Made by a program: the position numbers and the translations under genes
From: Paraburkholderia kururiensis
GTDB taxonomy: Bacteria; Pseudomonadota; Gammaproteobacteria; Burkholderiales; Burkholderiaceae
Length of the DNA stretch: 64,000 bases
Direction of reading: 5' to 3'
Assembly (NCBI RefSeq): GCF_034424375.1
Contig: NZ_CP139965.1
Span: 1,054,001-1,118,000 of the forward strand
Notes under the pieces: generated by a model
What the model was told of the DNA's origin: nothing
Database searches by the model: none
What the model saw: only the letters and a program-made list of their open reading frames with translations
In this document: piece after piece, positions 1 through 9,610 of the stretch
Layout: each line of letters starts with the position of its first letter
How positions within the stretch are numbered: the first letter of the stretch is position 1

Positions 1-909
1 GTTGTCGGTGCACAGCGCCAGATCGGGGTAGTGCACCTGGAAACCGCGTTTCGTTGCCGCCGCCGACAGCGCTTCGCGCAACTGCCGGTTCGCCCCCACA
101 CCGCCTGCCACCACGAGCCGCTTGAGCCTGGTTCGCTTGAGAGCCGCCAGCGACTTCGCCGCCAGCACGTCCACCGCGGCATCGACAAAACCGCGTGCGA
201 TGTCGGCCTTCGCCTGTTCACAGACGTTTCCGCCCAGCCGTTTCACCTGCGTGAGCACGGCCGTCTTCAAACCGCTGAAGCTGAAGTCGAGATCGCCCGA
301 ATGCAGCATGGGGCGCGGCAGGTCGATGGCGCCCGGCGTGCCGAACTCGGCGAGCCGCGAGACTTCGGGGCCGCCCGGGTAGCCGAGGCCCAGCAGCTTC
401 GCGGTCTTGTCGAACGCTTCGCCGGCGGCGTCGTCGAGCGTTTCGCCGAGGGTCTCGTAGACGCCGACGTCGGTTACTCGCATGAGCTGGGTATGACCGC
501 CCGACACGAGCAGCGCGACGAACGGGAACGGCGGCGGCGCATCGACGAGCAGCGGCGAAAGCAGGTGCCCCTCGAGATGATGGATGCCGATGGTGGGCTT
601 GTCCCACGCCATGGCAAGGGCGTTCGCGATGCTGGCGCCCACGAGCAGCGCACCGGCGAGGCCGGGGCCTTGCGTATAAGCGATGGCGTCGATGTCGCCT
701 CGCGCGGCGCCTGAACGCTCCAGCACGTCTTCCAGCAGCGGCAGCGCGCGCCGGATATGGTCGCGCGACGCCAGTTCTGGCACCACGCCGCCGTACTCCC
801 GGTGCATGGCGATCTGCGAATGCAGCGCGTGCGCGAGCAGGCCGCGCCCGGTGTCGTAGAGCGCAAGACCGGTTTCGTCGCAGGAGCTTTCGATGCCGAG
901 AACGAGCAT
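1..909 (-). CDS. tsaD: tRNA threonylcarbamoyladenosine transferase TsaD, 3' end cut by window
   Basis: TsaD is the catalytic subunit of the cytoplasmic TsaB-TsaD-TsaE machinery that attaches the threonylcarbamoyl group to A37 of ANN-decoding tRNAs. The minus-strand reading from the ATG at 909 begins MLVLGIESSCDETG, the family's signature N-terminus. The metal-binding HxxxH is seen at residues 111-115 (HHLEGH), followed by LVSGGHTQL and later FSFSGLKTAV. About 303 codons are visible of a usual length near 340, so roughly the last 40 residues lie outside the window. The gene diverges from the flavoprotein gene at 1048. Family assignment is secure; only the end is missing. Confidence 0.96.
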   Translation of the reverse strand, partial: MLVLGIESSCDETGLALYDTGRGLLAHALHSQIAMHREYGGVVPELASRDHIRRALPLLEDVLERSGAARGDIDAIAYTQGPGLAGALLVGASIANALAMAWDKPTIGIHHLEGHLLSPLLVDAPPPFPFVALLVSGGHTQLMRVTDVGVYETLGETLDDAAGEAFDKTAKLLGLGYPGGPEVSRLAEFGTPGAIDLPRPMLHSGDLDFSFSGLKTAVLTQVKRLGGNVCEQAKADIARGFVDAAVDVLAAKSLAALKRTRLKRLVVAGGVGANRQLREALSAAATKRGFQVHYPDLALCTDN

Positions 910-1047
910 GATTCGATGCGGCGCGCGCGGCGGCCAGGCGATTGCCGGTTCCCGGCGGCGGTGCGGCGCGTAAGCAGAAGTTGGAGGCGAGCCCGAAAGT
1001 ATAGCAGTGCCCAGGAACGGCCACGGGCCGCAGGTACAATGCGCGCC

Positions 1048-2265
1048 ATGGAATCCTTCGATATTGCGGTGATCGGCGCGGGCGCGGCCGGCATGATGTG
1101 CGCCTCTGTGGCCGGGCAGCTGGGCCGGCGAGTGGTGCTGATCGACCACTCGCCCAACCTTGCCGAAAAGATCCGCATCTCGGGCGGCGGCCGCTGCAAC
1201 TTCACGAATCTGTATGCGGGGCCCGGCAATTACCTGTCGGCCAATCCGAATTTTTGCCGCTCCGCGCTTGCGCGCTATACGCCGCGCGACTTCATGGCGC
1301 TCCTCAAGCGCCACGGCGTGACGTGGCACGAGAAGCACAAAGGGCAGCTTTTCTGCAACCAGTCGAGCGAGGCCGTGATCGACGTGCTGCGCGCCGAGTG
1401 CGACGCGGGCCGCATCGCGTGGCGTCGGCCTCTTGCGGTCGAGCACGTCGAGTACGCGCAGCCGGGCGGCTTCACGCTGGGCACGAAGTCGGGGCAAATT
1501 CGCGCACGCGCGCTCGTGATTGCGACCGGCGGGCTGTCGATTCCAAAGATCGGCGCAACCGATTTCGCCTATCGCCTCGCGAAGCAGTTCGGCCACAAGC
1601 TCGTGGATACGCGTCCCGCACTCGTGCCGCTGACGTTTGCCGCCGAGGACTGGGCGCCGTTTTCGGCACTCTCCGGCGTTTCGCTCGAGGTTCATATCGC
1701 TACCGGCGACCGCAAGAACGGGGGCGAGTTCGTCGAAGATCTGTTGCTCACCCACCGCGGGCTTTCCGGTCCCGGCGTGCTGCAGATTTCGAGCTACTGG
1801 CAGCCTCGCGAGCCCATCCACATCAATCTGCTGCCCGAACGGGATGCGGCGGCAGCGCTGATCGAGGCGAAAGGCACCACCAGGCGTCAGGTCGGCAATC
1901 TGCTCTCCGAATGGCTACCCAGCCGGCTGGCGCATGTCTGGCTACAAGCGCATCAGATCGCGCCCGAAGCGCGTCTTGCCGATCTTCCGGATCGCGCCTT
2001 ACGCCGAATTGGTGAGGCGCTTTCGCGTTGGACGCTCACTCCGAGCGGCACCGAGGGCTATCGCAAGGCGGAGGTGACGCGCGGCGGCGTGGACACGCGC
2101 GAGCTGTCGTCGTCGACGCTCATGAGCGAGCGCGTGCCGGGGCTGTTCTTTGTCGGCGAGGCGGTCGACGTGACGGGATGGCTCGGCGGCTACAACTTTC
2201 AGTGGGCGTGGGCGTCGGGCGTGGCCGCCGGAAAAGCGGCGGCGGAATACGCAGAATCGGCTTGA
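1048..2265 (+). CDS. NAD(P)/FAD-dependent oxidoreductase, BaiN/YhiN (HI0933) family
   Basis: The product, about 405 residues, has an N-terminal Rossmann FAD-binding motif (VIGAGAAGMM) and the diagnostic HI0933-family motif GGGRCNFTN near residue 50. The C-terminus closes with the usual FAD-contacting VGEAVDVTGWLGGYN. Members are soluble flavoproteins; some reduce bile-acid intermediates, but the role in environmental bacteria is not established, so no specific substrate is assigned. ATGs at 1039 and 1048 are both in frame. I chose 1048 because MESFDIAVIGAG fits family N-termini, but neither has a strong ribosome site. An open frame running back to 757 is antisense to tsaD and is not real. The gene is monocistronic and followed by the rpsU promoter. 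Confidence 0.9.
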   Translation: MESFDIAVIGAGAAGMMCASVAGQLGRRVVLIDHSPNLAEKIRISGGGRCNFTNLYAGPGNYLSANPNFCRSALARYTPRDFMALLKRHGVTWHEKHKGQLFCNQSSEAVIDVLRAECDAGRIAWRRPLAVEHVEYAQPGGFTLGTKSGQIRARALVIATGGLSIPKIGATDFAYRLAKQFGHKLVDTRPALVPLTFAAEDWAPFSALSGVSLEVHIATGDRKNGGEFVEDLLLTHRGLSGPGVLQISSYWQPREPIHINLLPERDAAAALIEAKGTTRRQVGNLLSEWLPSRLAHVWLQAHQIAPEARLADLPDRALRRIGEALSRWTLTPSGTEGYRKAEVTRGGVDTRELSSSTLMSERVPGLFFVGEAVDVTGWLGGYNFQWAWASGVAAGKAAAEYAESA

Positions 2266-2293
2266 CGGCCAACTGTCTTTGTGCAAAACGCTC

Positions 2294-2302
2294 TGCTATA
2301 CT
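2294..2302 (+). promoter_or_regulatory. Extended -10 promoter of rpsU
   Basis: TGCTATACT matches the extended -10 consensus TGnTATAAT in all but one base of the hexamer, 34 bases before the rpsU ATG. No good -35 is seen at 17-bp spacing, as is usual for extended -10 promoters. Spacing and strength are inferred. Confidence 0.65.
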
Positions 2303-2335
2303 TTCCGCTCTTTGCCCCTTTCCCGTTATTGGAAA

Positions 2336-2548
2336 ATGACGACGATCCGCGTTAAAGAAAACGAGCCGTTTGAAGTAGCGATGCGCCGCTTCAAACGCAC
2401 GATCGAGAAGAACGGCCTCCTGACCGAACTTCGTGCACGCGAGTTTTACGAAAAGCCGACGGCAGAGCGCAAGCGCAAGAAAGCCGCCGCAGTGAAGCGC
2501 CACTTCAAGCGCCTGCGCAGCCAGATGCTGCCGAAGAAGTTGTACTGA
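2336..2548 (+). CDS. rpsU: 30S ribosomal protein S21
   Basis: This encodes the 70-residue bS21 protein of the small ribosomal subunit, which lies near the 16S 3' end and helps start-site selection. The sequence MTTIRVKENEPFEVAMRRFK and the Lys/Arg-rich C-terminus ending LPKKLY are typical of betaproteobacterial S21. The start at 2336 gives the standard length. The upstream in-frame ATG at 2279 would overlap the promoter and is rejected. The leader has only a weak Shine-Dalgarno sequence (GGAAA). It opens the macromolecular-synthesis block (rpsU, dnaG, rpoD), but a strong terminator at 2702 separates it from the next gene, so it is probably often transcribed alone. Confidence 0.97.
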   Translation: MTTIRVKENEPFEVAMRRFKRTIEKNGLLTELRAREFYEKPTAERKRKKAAAVKRHFKRLRSQMLPKKLY

Positions 2549-2701
2549 TTCCGGCGCCGCTGCGTCGGCTCGGACCAGACGGTCGAGCAGCACGATGCGG
2601 CGGAAGGTGGCGGCGAAGTCCGCTACCGTGAAGCGATGCAGCAGGCAAGAAGCTGTACCGCAAGGCCATCCTGGTGAGGCCGCAACCAAAGAATCTGCGC
2701 C

Positions 2702-2734
2702 AACCCGCTTGGAAAAAGTTCCAAGCGGGTTTTT
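2702..2734 (+). terminator. Intrinsic terminator downstream of rpsU
   Basis: A perfect 13-bp stem (AACCCGCTTGGAA and its complement) closes a 4-base loop (AAAG) and runs into five T residues (2730-2734). It lies about 150 bases after the rpsU stop; the sequence between (2549-2701) holds no gene that I can recognise. It should end or attenuate rpsU transcription before yqeY. Confidence 0.9.
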
Positions 2735-2855
2735 GCGTTAATGCGCCGTCGGCTGTTGTGCAGTGCGGGCGGCGCGGCAGGGCTTCGTCTTGCGTGGTTC
2801 GAGTCGGTGGCGAGCTTCCCGGGCGTTTTTGCAATCCAACGAATGCAGGTGAGTG

Positions 2856-3302
2856 ATGAGTCTCAGGGACCAGATCAACGACGACATGAAGGCCGCCATG
2901 CGCGCGCGCGAAACCGAGCGGCTCGGCACGATCCGTCTGCTGCTCGCTGCGATCAAGCAGCGTGAGGTCGATGATCGCGTGACGCTCGATGACGCCGGCA
3001 TCACGGCCGTCATCGACAAGATGATCAAGCAGCGCAAGGATTCGATCAGCCAGTTCGAGGCCGCCGGTCGTGCCGATCTGGTGAGCAAGGAGAGCGCGGA
3101 ACTCGCGGTGCTCTCCGCCTACATGCCCGAGCAGCTCTCTGCTGAGCAAATCGCTGCCGAAGTTGCCGCCGCCGTCGCGCAGGTGGGCGCGGCGGGTCCG
3201 CAGGACATGGGCAAGGTAATGGGTGTGCTCAAGCCGAAGCTGGCGGGCCGGGCCGACATGACGGCCGTGTCCGCGCAGGTCAAGGCCGCGCTCTCGAAGT
3301 AA
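2856..3302 (+). CDS. GatB/YqeY domain-containing protein
   Basis: A 148-residue, mostly helical protein of the YqeY family, related to the tail domain of the amidotransferase subunit GatB that contacts tRNA. The biochemical role of stand-alone YqeY is unresolved. The N-terminus MSLRDQINDDMKAAMRAR and the motif YMPEQLS near residue 90 are family hallmarks, as is the C-terminal GKVMGVLKPKLAGRADM. GTG 2853 and ATG 2856 are adjacent and in frame; ATG 2856 is preferred. In betaproteobacteria yqeY commonly sits between rpsU and dnaG, as here. The 101 bases to dnaG contain no terminator that I can see, so co-transcription with dnaG is likely. Confidence 0.93.
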   Translation: MSLRDQINDDMKAAMRARETERLGTIRLLLAAIKQREVDDRVTLDDAGITAVIDKMIKQRKDSISQFEAAGRADLVSKESAELAVLSAYMPEQLSAEQIAAEVAAAVAQVGAAGPQDMGKVMGVLKPKLAGRADMTAVSAQVKAALSK

Positions 3303-3403
3303 AACGCCGTCGCTGGCCGGCAGTGCACCGCGCAAGCGGGTAGCGTGAGCCCGGCCGCCATGCAGCTCCGTACTGTTCCGCACGTTTCTGGCCGCGCCAT
3401 TCG

Positions 3404-5290
3404 ATGATTCCGCATTCGTTCCTGCAGGATCTGCTGAACCGCGTCGATATCGTCGACGTGGTAGGGCGCTACGTGCAATTGAAGAAGGGCGGCGCGAACT
3501 TCATGGGGCTCTGCCCGTTTCACAACGAAAAGAGCCCTTCGTTCACCGTTAGTCCTACCAAGCAGTTCTATCACTGCTTCGGTTGCGGAGCGCACGGCAC
3601 GGCAATCGGCTTTCTTATGGAGCATGCCGGGCTCACGTTCCCGGAGGCGGTGAACGAGCTGGCGCAGTCGGTGGGCCTGACCGTTCCGAACGAGCCGTCC
3701 CCGGGGCGTGGCGGCGGTTCGTATGGTTCGCAGGGCGGCGGCTACGACTATGGATCAGGCGCCTCCAAGGCAGTCACCACCGCGTTATCGGATGTCATGC
3801 AGGTGGCTTGCGACTTCTACCGCAAGCAACTGCGAGGTGCGCCCAACGCGATCCAGTACCTGAAAAAGCGCGGGCTGACAGGCGAGATCGCGGCACGATT
3901 CGGGCTCGGTTACGCCCCGGACGGCTGGCAGAATCTGGAGGCTGCGTTCCCCAACTATCGGGACGATGCGCTGGTGGAAGCGGGGCTCGTGATCGTCAGC
4001 GAGAAGCAGGACGCGCAGGGCCAGGCGCGCCGCTACGATCGCTTTCGGGAACGGATCATGTTCCCCATCCGCAACGTGAAGGGCCAAGTGATCGGCTTCG
4101 GTGGGCGCGTGCTGGAGGGAGGCGAACCGAAGTATTTGAATTCGCCCGAAACGCCGTTATTTAACAAGGGCAGCGAACTGTATGGGCTCTTCGAAGCCCG
4201 GCTCGCGATACGTGAACAACGCTATGTGCTCGTGGTCGAAGGCTACATGGACGTGGTGGCGCTGGCCCAGCTCGGATTCCAGAACGCCGTGGCGACGCTC
4301 GGCACGGCCTGCACGCCGATCCACGTGCAGAAACTGCTGCGCCAGACCGACACGGTAATTTTCAGTTTCGACGGTGACTCGGCGGGACGACGGGCGGCGC
4401 GACGCGCGCTGGACGCCTGCCTGCCGCATGCCGCGGACAACCGCACCATCCGGTTCCTGTTTCTGCCGCCGGAGCACGATCCGGACAGCTACGTCCGCGA
4501 ATTCGGCACAGACGCGTTTGCCGAGCAGGTCGAGCGTGCCATGCCGCTGTCACAGTTTCTGTTGAACGAAGTGCTGGTGGGCAAGGAACTCGACCAGCCG
4601 GAAGGCCGGGCGCGCGCGCTCTTCGACGCCAAGCCGCTGTTGCAGGCGCTGCCGGCCAATGCCCTGCGCTCGCAGATCATGCACATGCTGGCCGATCGGC
4701 TGGACGTGCCGTTCGAAGAAGTGGCGGCGCTCTGCGAAGTGGATGCCCGGATTGCGGCCGCCGCGCGTACCGCGCCGCCGCGCAAGGACCGGCGTGCGGT
4801 AACGGGAATCGAGCAGCGCGCGCTGCGCAATCTCGTCATGCATCCGAGGATCGTGTTGGAACTGGATGAAGAGGCCGAACGGGCATTGCTCGCGCTGACG
4901 CGCAACGGCGAACTGTTCGAGGAGGTCGCCACACACGCGCGCGCACTGGGGGACGCGGCAGCATTCCAGCTGCTCTCCGACCTGCTGCGAAACGGCGCAA
5001 ACGCGGCCACCTTCGAGGAAATCTTTCGCGAAATTCTGAACTATGATGAAAACGTTCGGGATTTGTTGCTGAAGGATCCCGAGGATTCCGCCGTGATCGA
5101 GGAACGGCGCGAGCAGGAGCGACTGGCCGCTGAGGAACTGAAGGCGGCGATTCTCAAGATGCGTTACGACGCGTGGTGCGAGCGCCTGGATGCGCTGTCG
5201 CGTCAGTCGAAGCACACACCCGAGGAACTGGCAGAGCTGATGGACTTGAACCAGAAGCGCGCCGAAATGAAGCGGCAGCTCGGGCTGTAA
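3404..5290 (+). CDS. dnaG: DNA primase DnaG
   Basis: DnaG makes the RNA primers used by the replicative polymerase at the fork. The 628-residue protein has the CHC2 zinc finger at its N-terminus (C37, H40, C58, C61 in CPFH...CFGC), the RNA-polymerase-like core, and a TOPRIM domain with the catalytic Glu in VVEGYMD (about residue 279) and the DGD metal site (about 323). The C-terminal helical part should bind DnaB helicase. A Gly/Ser/Tyr-rich linker (about 99-120) separates zinc finger and core. The start gives the normal MIPHSFLQDLLNRVDIVDVV N-terminus. It lies 106 bases before rpoD, which also has its own promoter. Confidence 0.97.
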   Translation: MIPHSFLQDLLNRVDIVDVVGRYVQLKKGGANFMGLCPFHNEKSPSFTVSPTKQFYHCFGCGAHGTAIGFLMEHAGLTFPEAVNELAQSVGLTVPNEPSPGRGGGSYGSQGGGYDYGSGASKAVTTALSDVMQVACDFYRKQLRGAPNAIQYLKKRGLTGEIAARFGLGYAPDGWQNLEAAFPNYRDDALVEAGLVIVSEKQDAQGQARRYDRFRERIMFPIRNVKGQVIGFGGRVLEGGEPKYLNSPETPLFNKGSELYGLFEARLAIREQRYVLVVEGYMDVVALAQLGFQNAVATLGTACTPIHVQKLLRQTDTVIFSFDGDSAGRRAARRALDACLPHAADNRTIRFLFLPPEHDPDSYVREFGTDAFAEQVERAMPLSQFLLNEVLVGKELDQPEGRARALFDAKPLLQALPANALRSQIMHMLADRLDVPFEEVAALCEVDARIAAAARTAPPRKDRRAVTGIEQRALRNLVMHPRIVLELDEEAERALLALTRNGELFEEVATHARALGDAAAFQLLSDLLRNGANAATFEEIFREILNYDENVRDLLLKDPEDSAVIEERREQERLAAEELKAAILKMRYDAWCERLDALSRQSKHTPEELAELMDLNQKRAEMKRQLGL

Positions 5291-5326
5291 CCGATCGGAC
5301 GCCGCGCGGGAGGGGGTAGGTCCGCG

Positions 5327-5335
5327 TGCTATAAT
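5327..5335 (+). promoter_or_regulatory. Extended -10 promoter of rpoD
   Basis: TGCTATAAT is an exact match to the extended -10 consensus, 61 bases before the rpoD ATG. It lies in the dnaG-rpoD gap and would allow rpoD to be transcribed independently of dnaG. Confidence 0.75.
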
Positions 5336-5396
5336 AAAAGGTTTCCAGCGGCTGTTTTTCCAGGCATCCAGTAATCCAGCAAGGGGCGGACTCGCA

Positions 5397-7784
<2,388 letters not shown>

Positions 7785-7868
7785 CGTAGTACCGCTTCCG
7801 CGATTTCGAGGCCGGCGTCATGGCCCCGAATGCAGCGGTTTCGTGTAACATGTCGCGACTGTAAACGA

Positions 7869-7899
7869 GGCCCGGCCTTCCCAAAGACCGGGTCTTTTT
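7869..7899 (+). terminator. Intrinsic terminator downstream of rpoD
   Basis: CCCGG (7871-7875) pairs with CCGGG (7888-7892), extended by CTT/AAG across one mismatch around a 4-base loop, then TCTTTTT. It lies 85 bases after the rpoD stop and immediately before the tRNA gene. Confidence 0.85.
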
Positions 7900-7902
7900 A
7901 TT

Positions 7903-7990
7903 GGGCCGGACGCCGTGCTGGTTGCAGGCAGCGGACTCATAATCCGCCTCCGAAAGGACATCGTGGGTTCGAACCCCACCCGGCCCACCA
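7903..7990 (+). tRNA. tRNA with CAT anticodon and long (class II) variable arm
   Basis: A full cloverleaf can be folded. The acceptor GGGCCGG/CCGGCCC is 7 bp with discriminator A and encoded CCA. The D stem is 3 bp (GCC/GGC), the anticodon stem GCGGA/TCCGC holds the loop CTCATAA (anticodon CAT at 7938-7940), and the T arm GTGGG-TTCGAAC-CCCAC is canonical. The variable region is 15 bases (7948-7962) with a TCC-GAAA-GGA hairpin, as in tRNA-Leu or tRNA-Ser rather than tRNA-Met/Ile. Position 8 is A and position 14 is T, the reverse of the normal T8-A14 pair. By anticodon it could be Ile2 (lysidine-modified) or Met; the shape makes the identity uncertain. The gene lies just beyond the rpoD terminator and at the edge of the accessory island. 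Confidence 0.85.
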
Positions 7991-8148
7991 TTCGCTATTC
8001 CATCCACTTCTGGGACGTTCTGTGCCGTTAAGCATAAAGTGGCCACTTGGACGCTATGCTTTATTTCCCGAGAGGGACATTTGTTTTATCGGGTAACGGT
8101 GGTAGCGTGAAAAGCTCTGCTCGCGCCGCACAGGCGTGAACGGACGAA

Positions 8149-8174
8149 AAAAGCCGGCCCATGGGCCGGCTTTT
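8149..8174. terminator. Bidirectional intrinsic terminator
   Basis: AAAAGCCGGCCC (8149-8160) and GGGCCGGCTTTT (8163-8174) form a perfect 12-bp stem around AT, with a T run at both ends depending on the strand. It can stop transcription leaving the tRNA region and also the minus-strand remnant at 8205-8545. Confidence 0.8.
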
Positions 8175-8204
8175 GCGTTGCTGACGTCCTGAAGGTCGCC
8201 TGGT

Positions 8205-8545
8205 TCATGCCGAGCGCCTTCTTGAGACCTCTTGAAGCACATCGATTACGCCTCGTATGCTGCCAAGGACCTCCTTGGGGACACGAGCGTCGAGTTCTCG
8301 CAGATTGATGGCTTGCTGTTCACGACGATGTCCCGGCAGGTTGCCTCTATGATGGGCGCGAGCGTTGACCACGCTCTGTTCTTCCTGCGCTGCATGTATC
8401 GTGTCCAGCGTTCCGCGAGGACGCGTGCTTCCTTGTTCGCGTGCTGGTACAGCAACCTCGCGTCGACGTCGAACCTGCGCGCTGCCTCCGATACGCTGAT
8501 GATTGACGGCAGCATTGCTGAATGCGCGTAATTCATCGCGAACCT
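8205..8545 (-). pseudogene. Remnant of a TniQ/TnsD-like transposon protein (tentative)
   Basis: The minus-strand translation of 8246-8536 contains ISVSEAARRFDVDARLLYQH and later ERWTRYMQRRKNR. This resembles the helix-turn-helix repeats at the C-end of TniQ/TnsD-type target-selection proteins, where such a helix is followed by an aromatic/basic segment and an ERYRxYR-like element. A second frame (8205 upward) continues with a plausible LRELDARVPKEVLGS segment, implying at least one frameshift. There is no start region or full-length frame. The call rests on motif memory only. Position next to a tRNA gene fits mobile-element decay. The rest of 7991-8632 shows only the terminator at 8149. Confidence 0.35.
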
Positions 8546-8632
8546 TTCCCAGTCGATTGAAAGCGCCGCTCATCAACTGCAGGCCTCCGTTGTATGATCC
8601 GCCTGCTATCTGACGAATGAGCGAGATCACTT

Positions 8633-9010
8633 ATGTTCAAGGCCGTAGCCGCTATCGTGATCGGCGTTGGTTTTCTGATCATGACAGTGATAAATATCCA
8701 GTCCACCCGTGAATTCGTTCGAACGTCGATCGTCGTGCCGGGCGAAGTGGTCCGGCTGAACGCGGGCGGGTTCCATCCCGAAATCGAGTTCGTGACCAGG
8801 GCCGGGGAACATGTCGCGTATCCGCAGGGCGGGATTGTGTCCAGAATGGCCGTCGGCGACCGGCCGTCGGTGCGTTATCTGCCCGATAATCCGCTTCCGA
8901 CCGCGAGAATTGACCGGTTCGATGCGATTTGGGGGAACGCCGTCTTTTTCGCTGTATTCGGATTGGGTTTCATCATGTTAGGGTTAATAAATCTCCCGTC
9001 GCGGCAGTAA
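8633..9010 (+). CDS. DUF3592 domain membrane protein
   Basis: A 125-residue protein with a membrane helix at each end (about 5-22 and 102-120) enclosing a small soluble beta-rich domain. The pattern GEVVRLNAGGFHPEIEFVTR followed by V.YLPDNPLPTARID and a C-terminal hydrophobic segment is characteristic of DUF3592 proteins. Their function is unknown; in Burkholderia and Pseudomonas they often sit near T6SS vgrG islands. The start at 8633 follows GAGCGAGAT, a modest ribosome site. The next gene follows after 19 bases, so the two are probably co-transcribed toward tssF, which is on the opposite strand. Confidence 0.75.
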   Translation: MFKAVAAIVIGVGFLIMTVINIQSTREFVRTSIVVPGEVVRLNAGGFHPEIEFVTRAGEHVAYPQGGIVSRMAVGDRPSVRYLPDNPLPTARIDRFDAIWGNAVFFAVFGLGFIMLGLINLPSRQ

Positions 9011-9029
9011 TCAGAACTGGGGCGAGCGC

Positions 9030-9602
9030 ATGTCATTCCTGCGGCTGAGTAAATGGACTTATTCCACCGGGGCGGGCGGCGGCCTGAGTGTCGAGATAGT
9101 GATGGCAACCGGTGGCACGATCGTACTGACCGATCCGGACAGACATGACCAGAGTTTCTACTACGGCGGCGTTGGCGTCGGGATCGGCATAGGCTTGAAG
9201 ATCCCCAAAATCAAACTGCCGAAGCTCTCGACGCCGGAGCTCAAGTTGCCTCCGATTCGCGGCCGCAGCGTCGGGGCCGGCGGTTCCACGCTCGACTTCC
9301 CGAGCTACGGGACCATCTACATGACGAACGCGTTTCGTGGCAGCGAGCTGTCACGATCGGACTTTCAGGGCGGAACGATTTACGTCGACGGGTCGCTATC
9401 GGCAATCTATGGCTGGGCGGGTGATGCGATGTTGCTCGGTATGAACCCGGCCCTGCTGGCCGCAGGGCTCGCAGCCCCCGGGTTGAGCTGGCTGCTGCAG
9501 CAAGCCATTTCCGAAGCGCCTGCAGTCCTGCTCATGCGTGGTCAGACCGTGGGCTTTCAGGCTGGCGGCAGCGTTGGGATATTGGCCGGCTACCTTCACT
9601 GA
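9030..9602 (+). CDS. Hypothetical glycine-rich protein in the T6SS island
   Basis: I do not recognise this 190-residue protein. A Gly/Val/Ile-rich segment (GGVGVGIGIGLKIPKIKLPK, about residues 46-65) is followed by Lys/Pro/Leu repeats. The C-terminal third is hydrophobic (about 128-190, alternating Gly/Ala/Leu), which could insert in or cross a membrane. There is no signal peptide and no cysteine. It lies 19 bases behind the DUF3592 gene and ends 8 bases before the end of the convergent tssF. Context suggests an accessory, delivered or membrane-associated component of the VgrG island. It could equally be an effector or a membrane-acting immunity partner; nothing in the sequence decides. Confidence 0.7.
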   Translation: MSFLRLSKWTYSTGAGGGLSVEIVMATGGTIVLTDPDRHDQSFYYGGVGVGIGIGLKIPKIKLPKLSTPELKLPPIRGRSVGAGGSTLDFPSYGTIYMTNAFRGSELSRSDFQGGTIYVDGSLSAIYGWAGDAMLLGMNPALLAAGLAAPGLSWLLQQAISEAPAVLLMRGQTVGFQAGGSVGILAGYLH

Positions 9603-9610
9603 TTGCGACG

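Noticed and set aside
757..1047. A longer start for the BaiN-like flavoprotein gene
   Set aside because: The extra ~95 residues are antisense to tsaD and the Rossmann motif normally begins within a few residues of the start.
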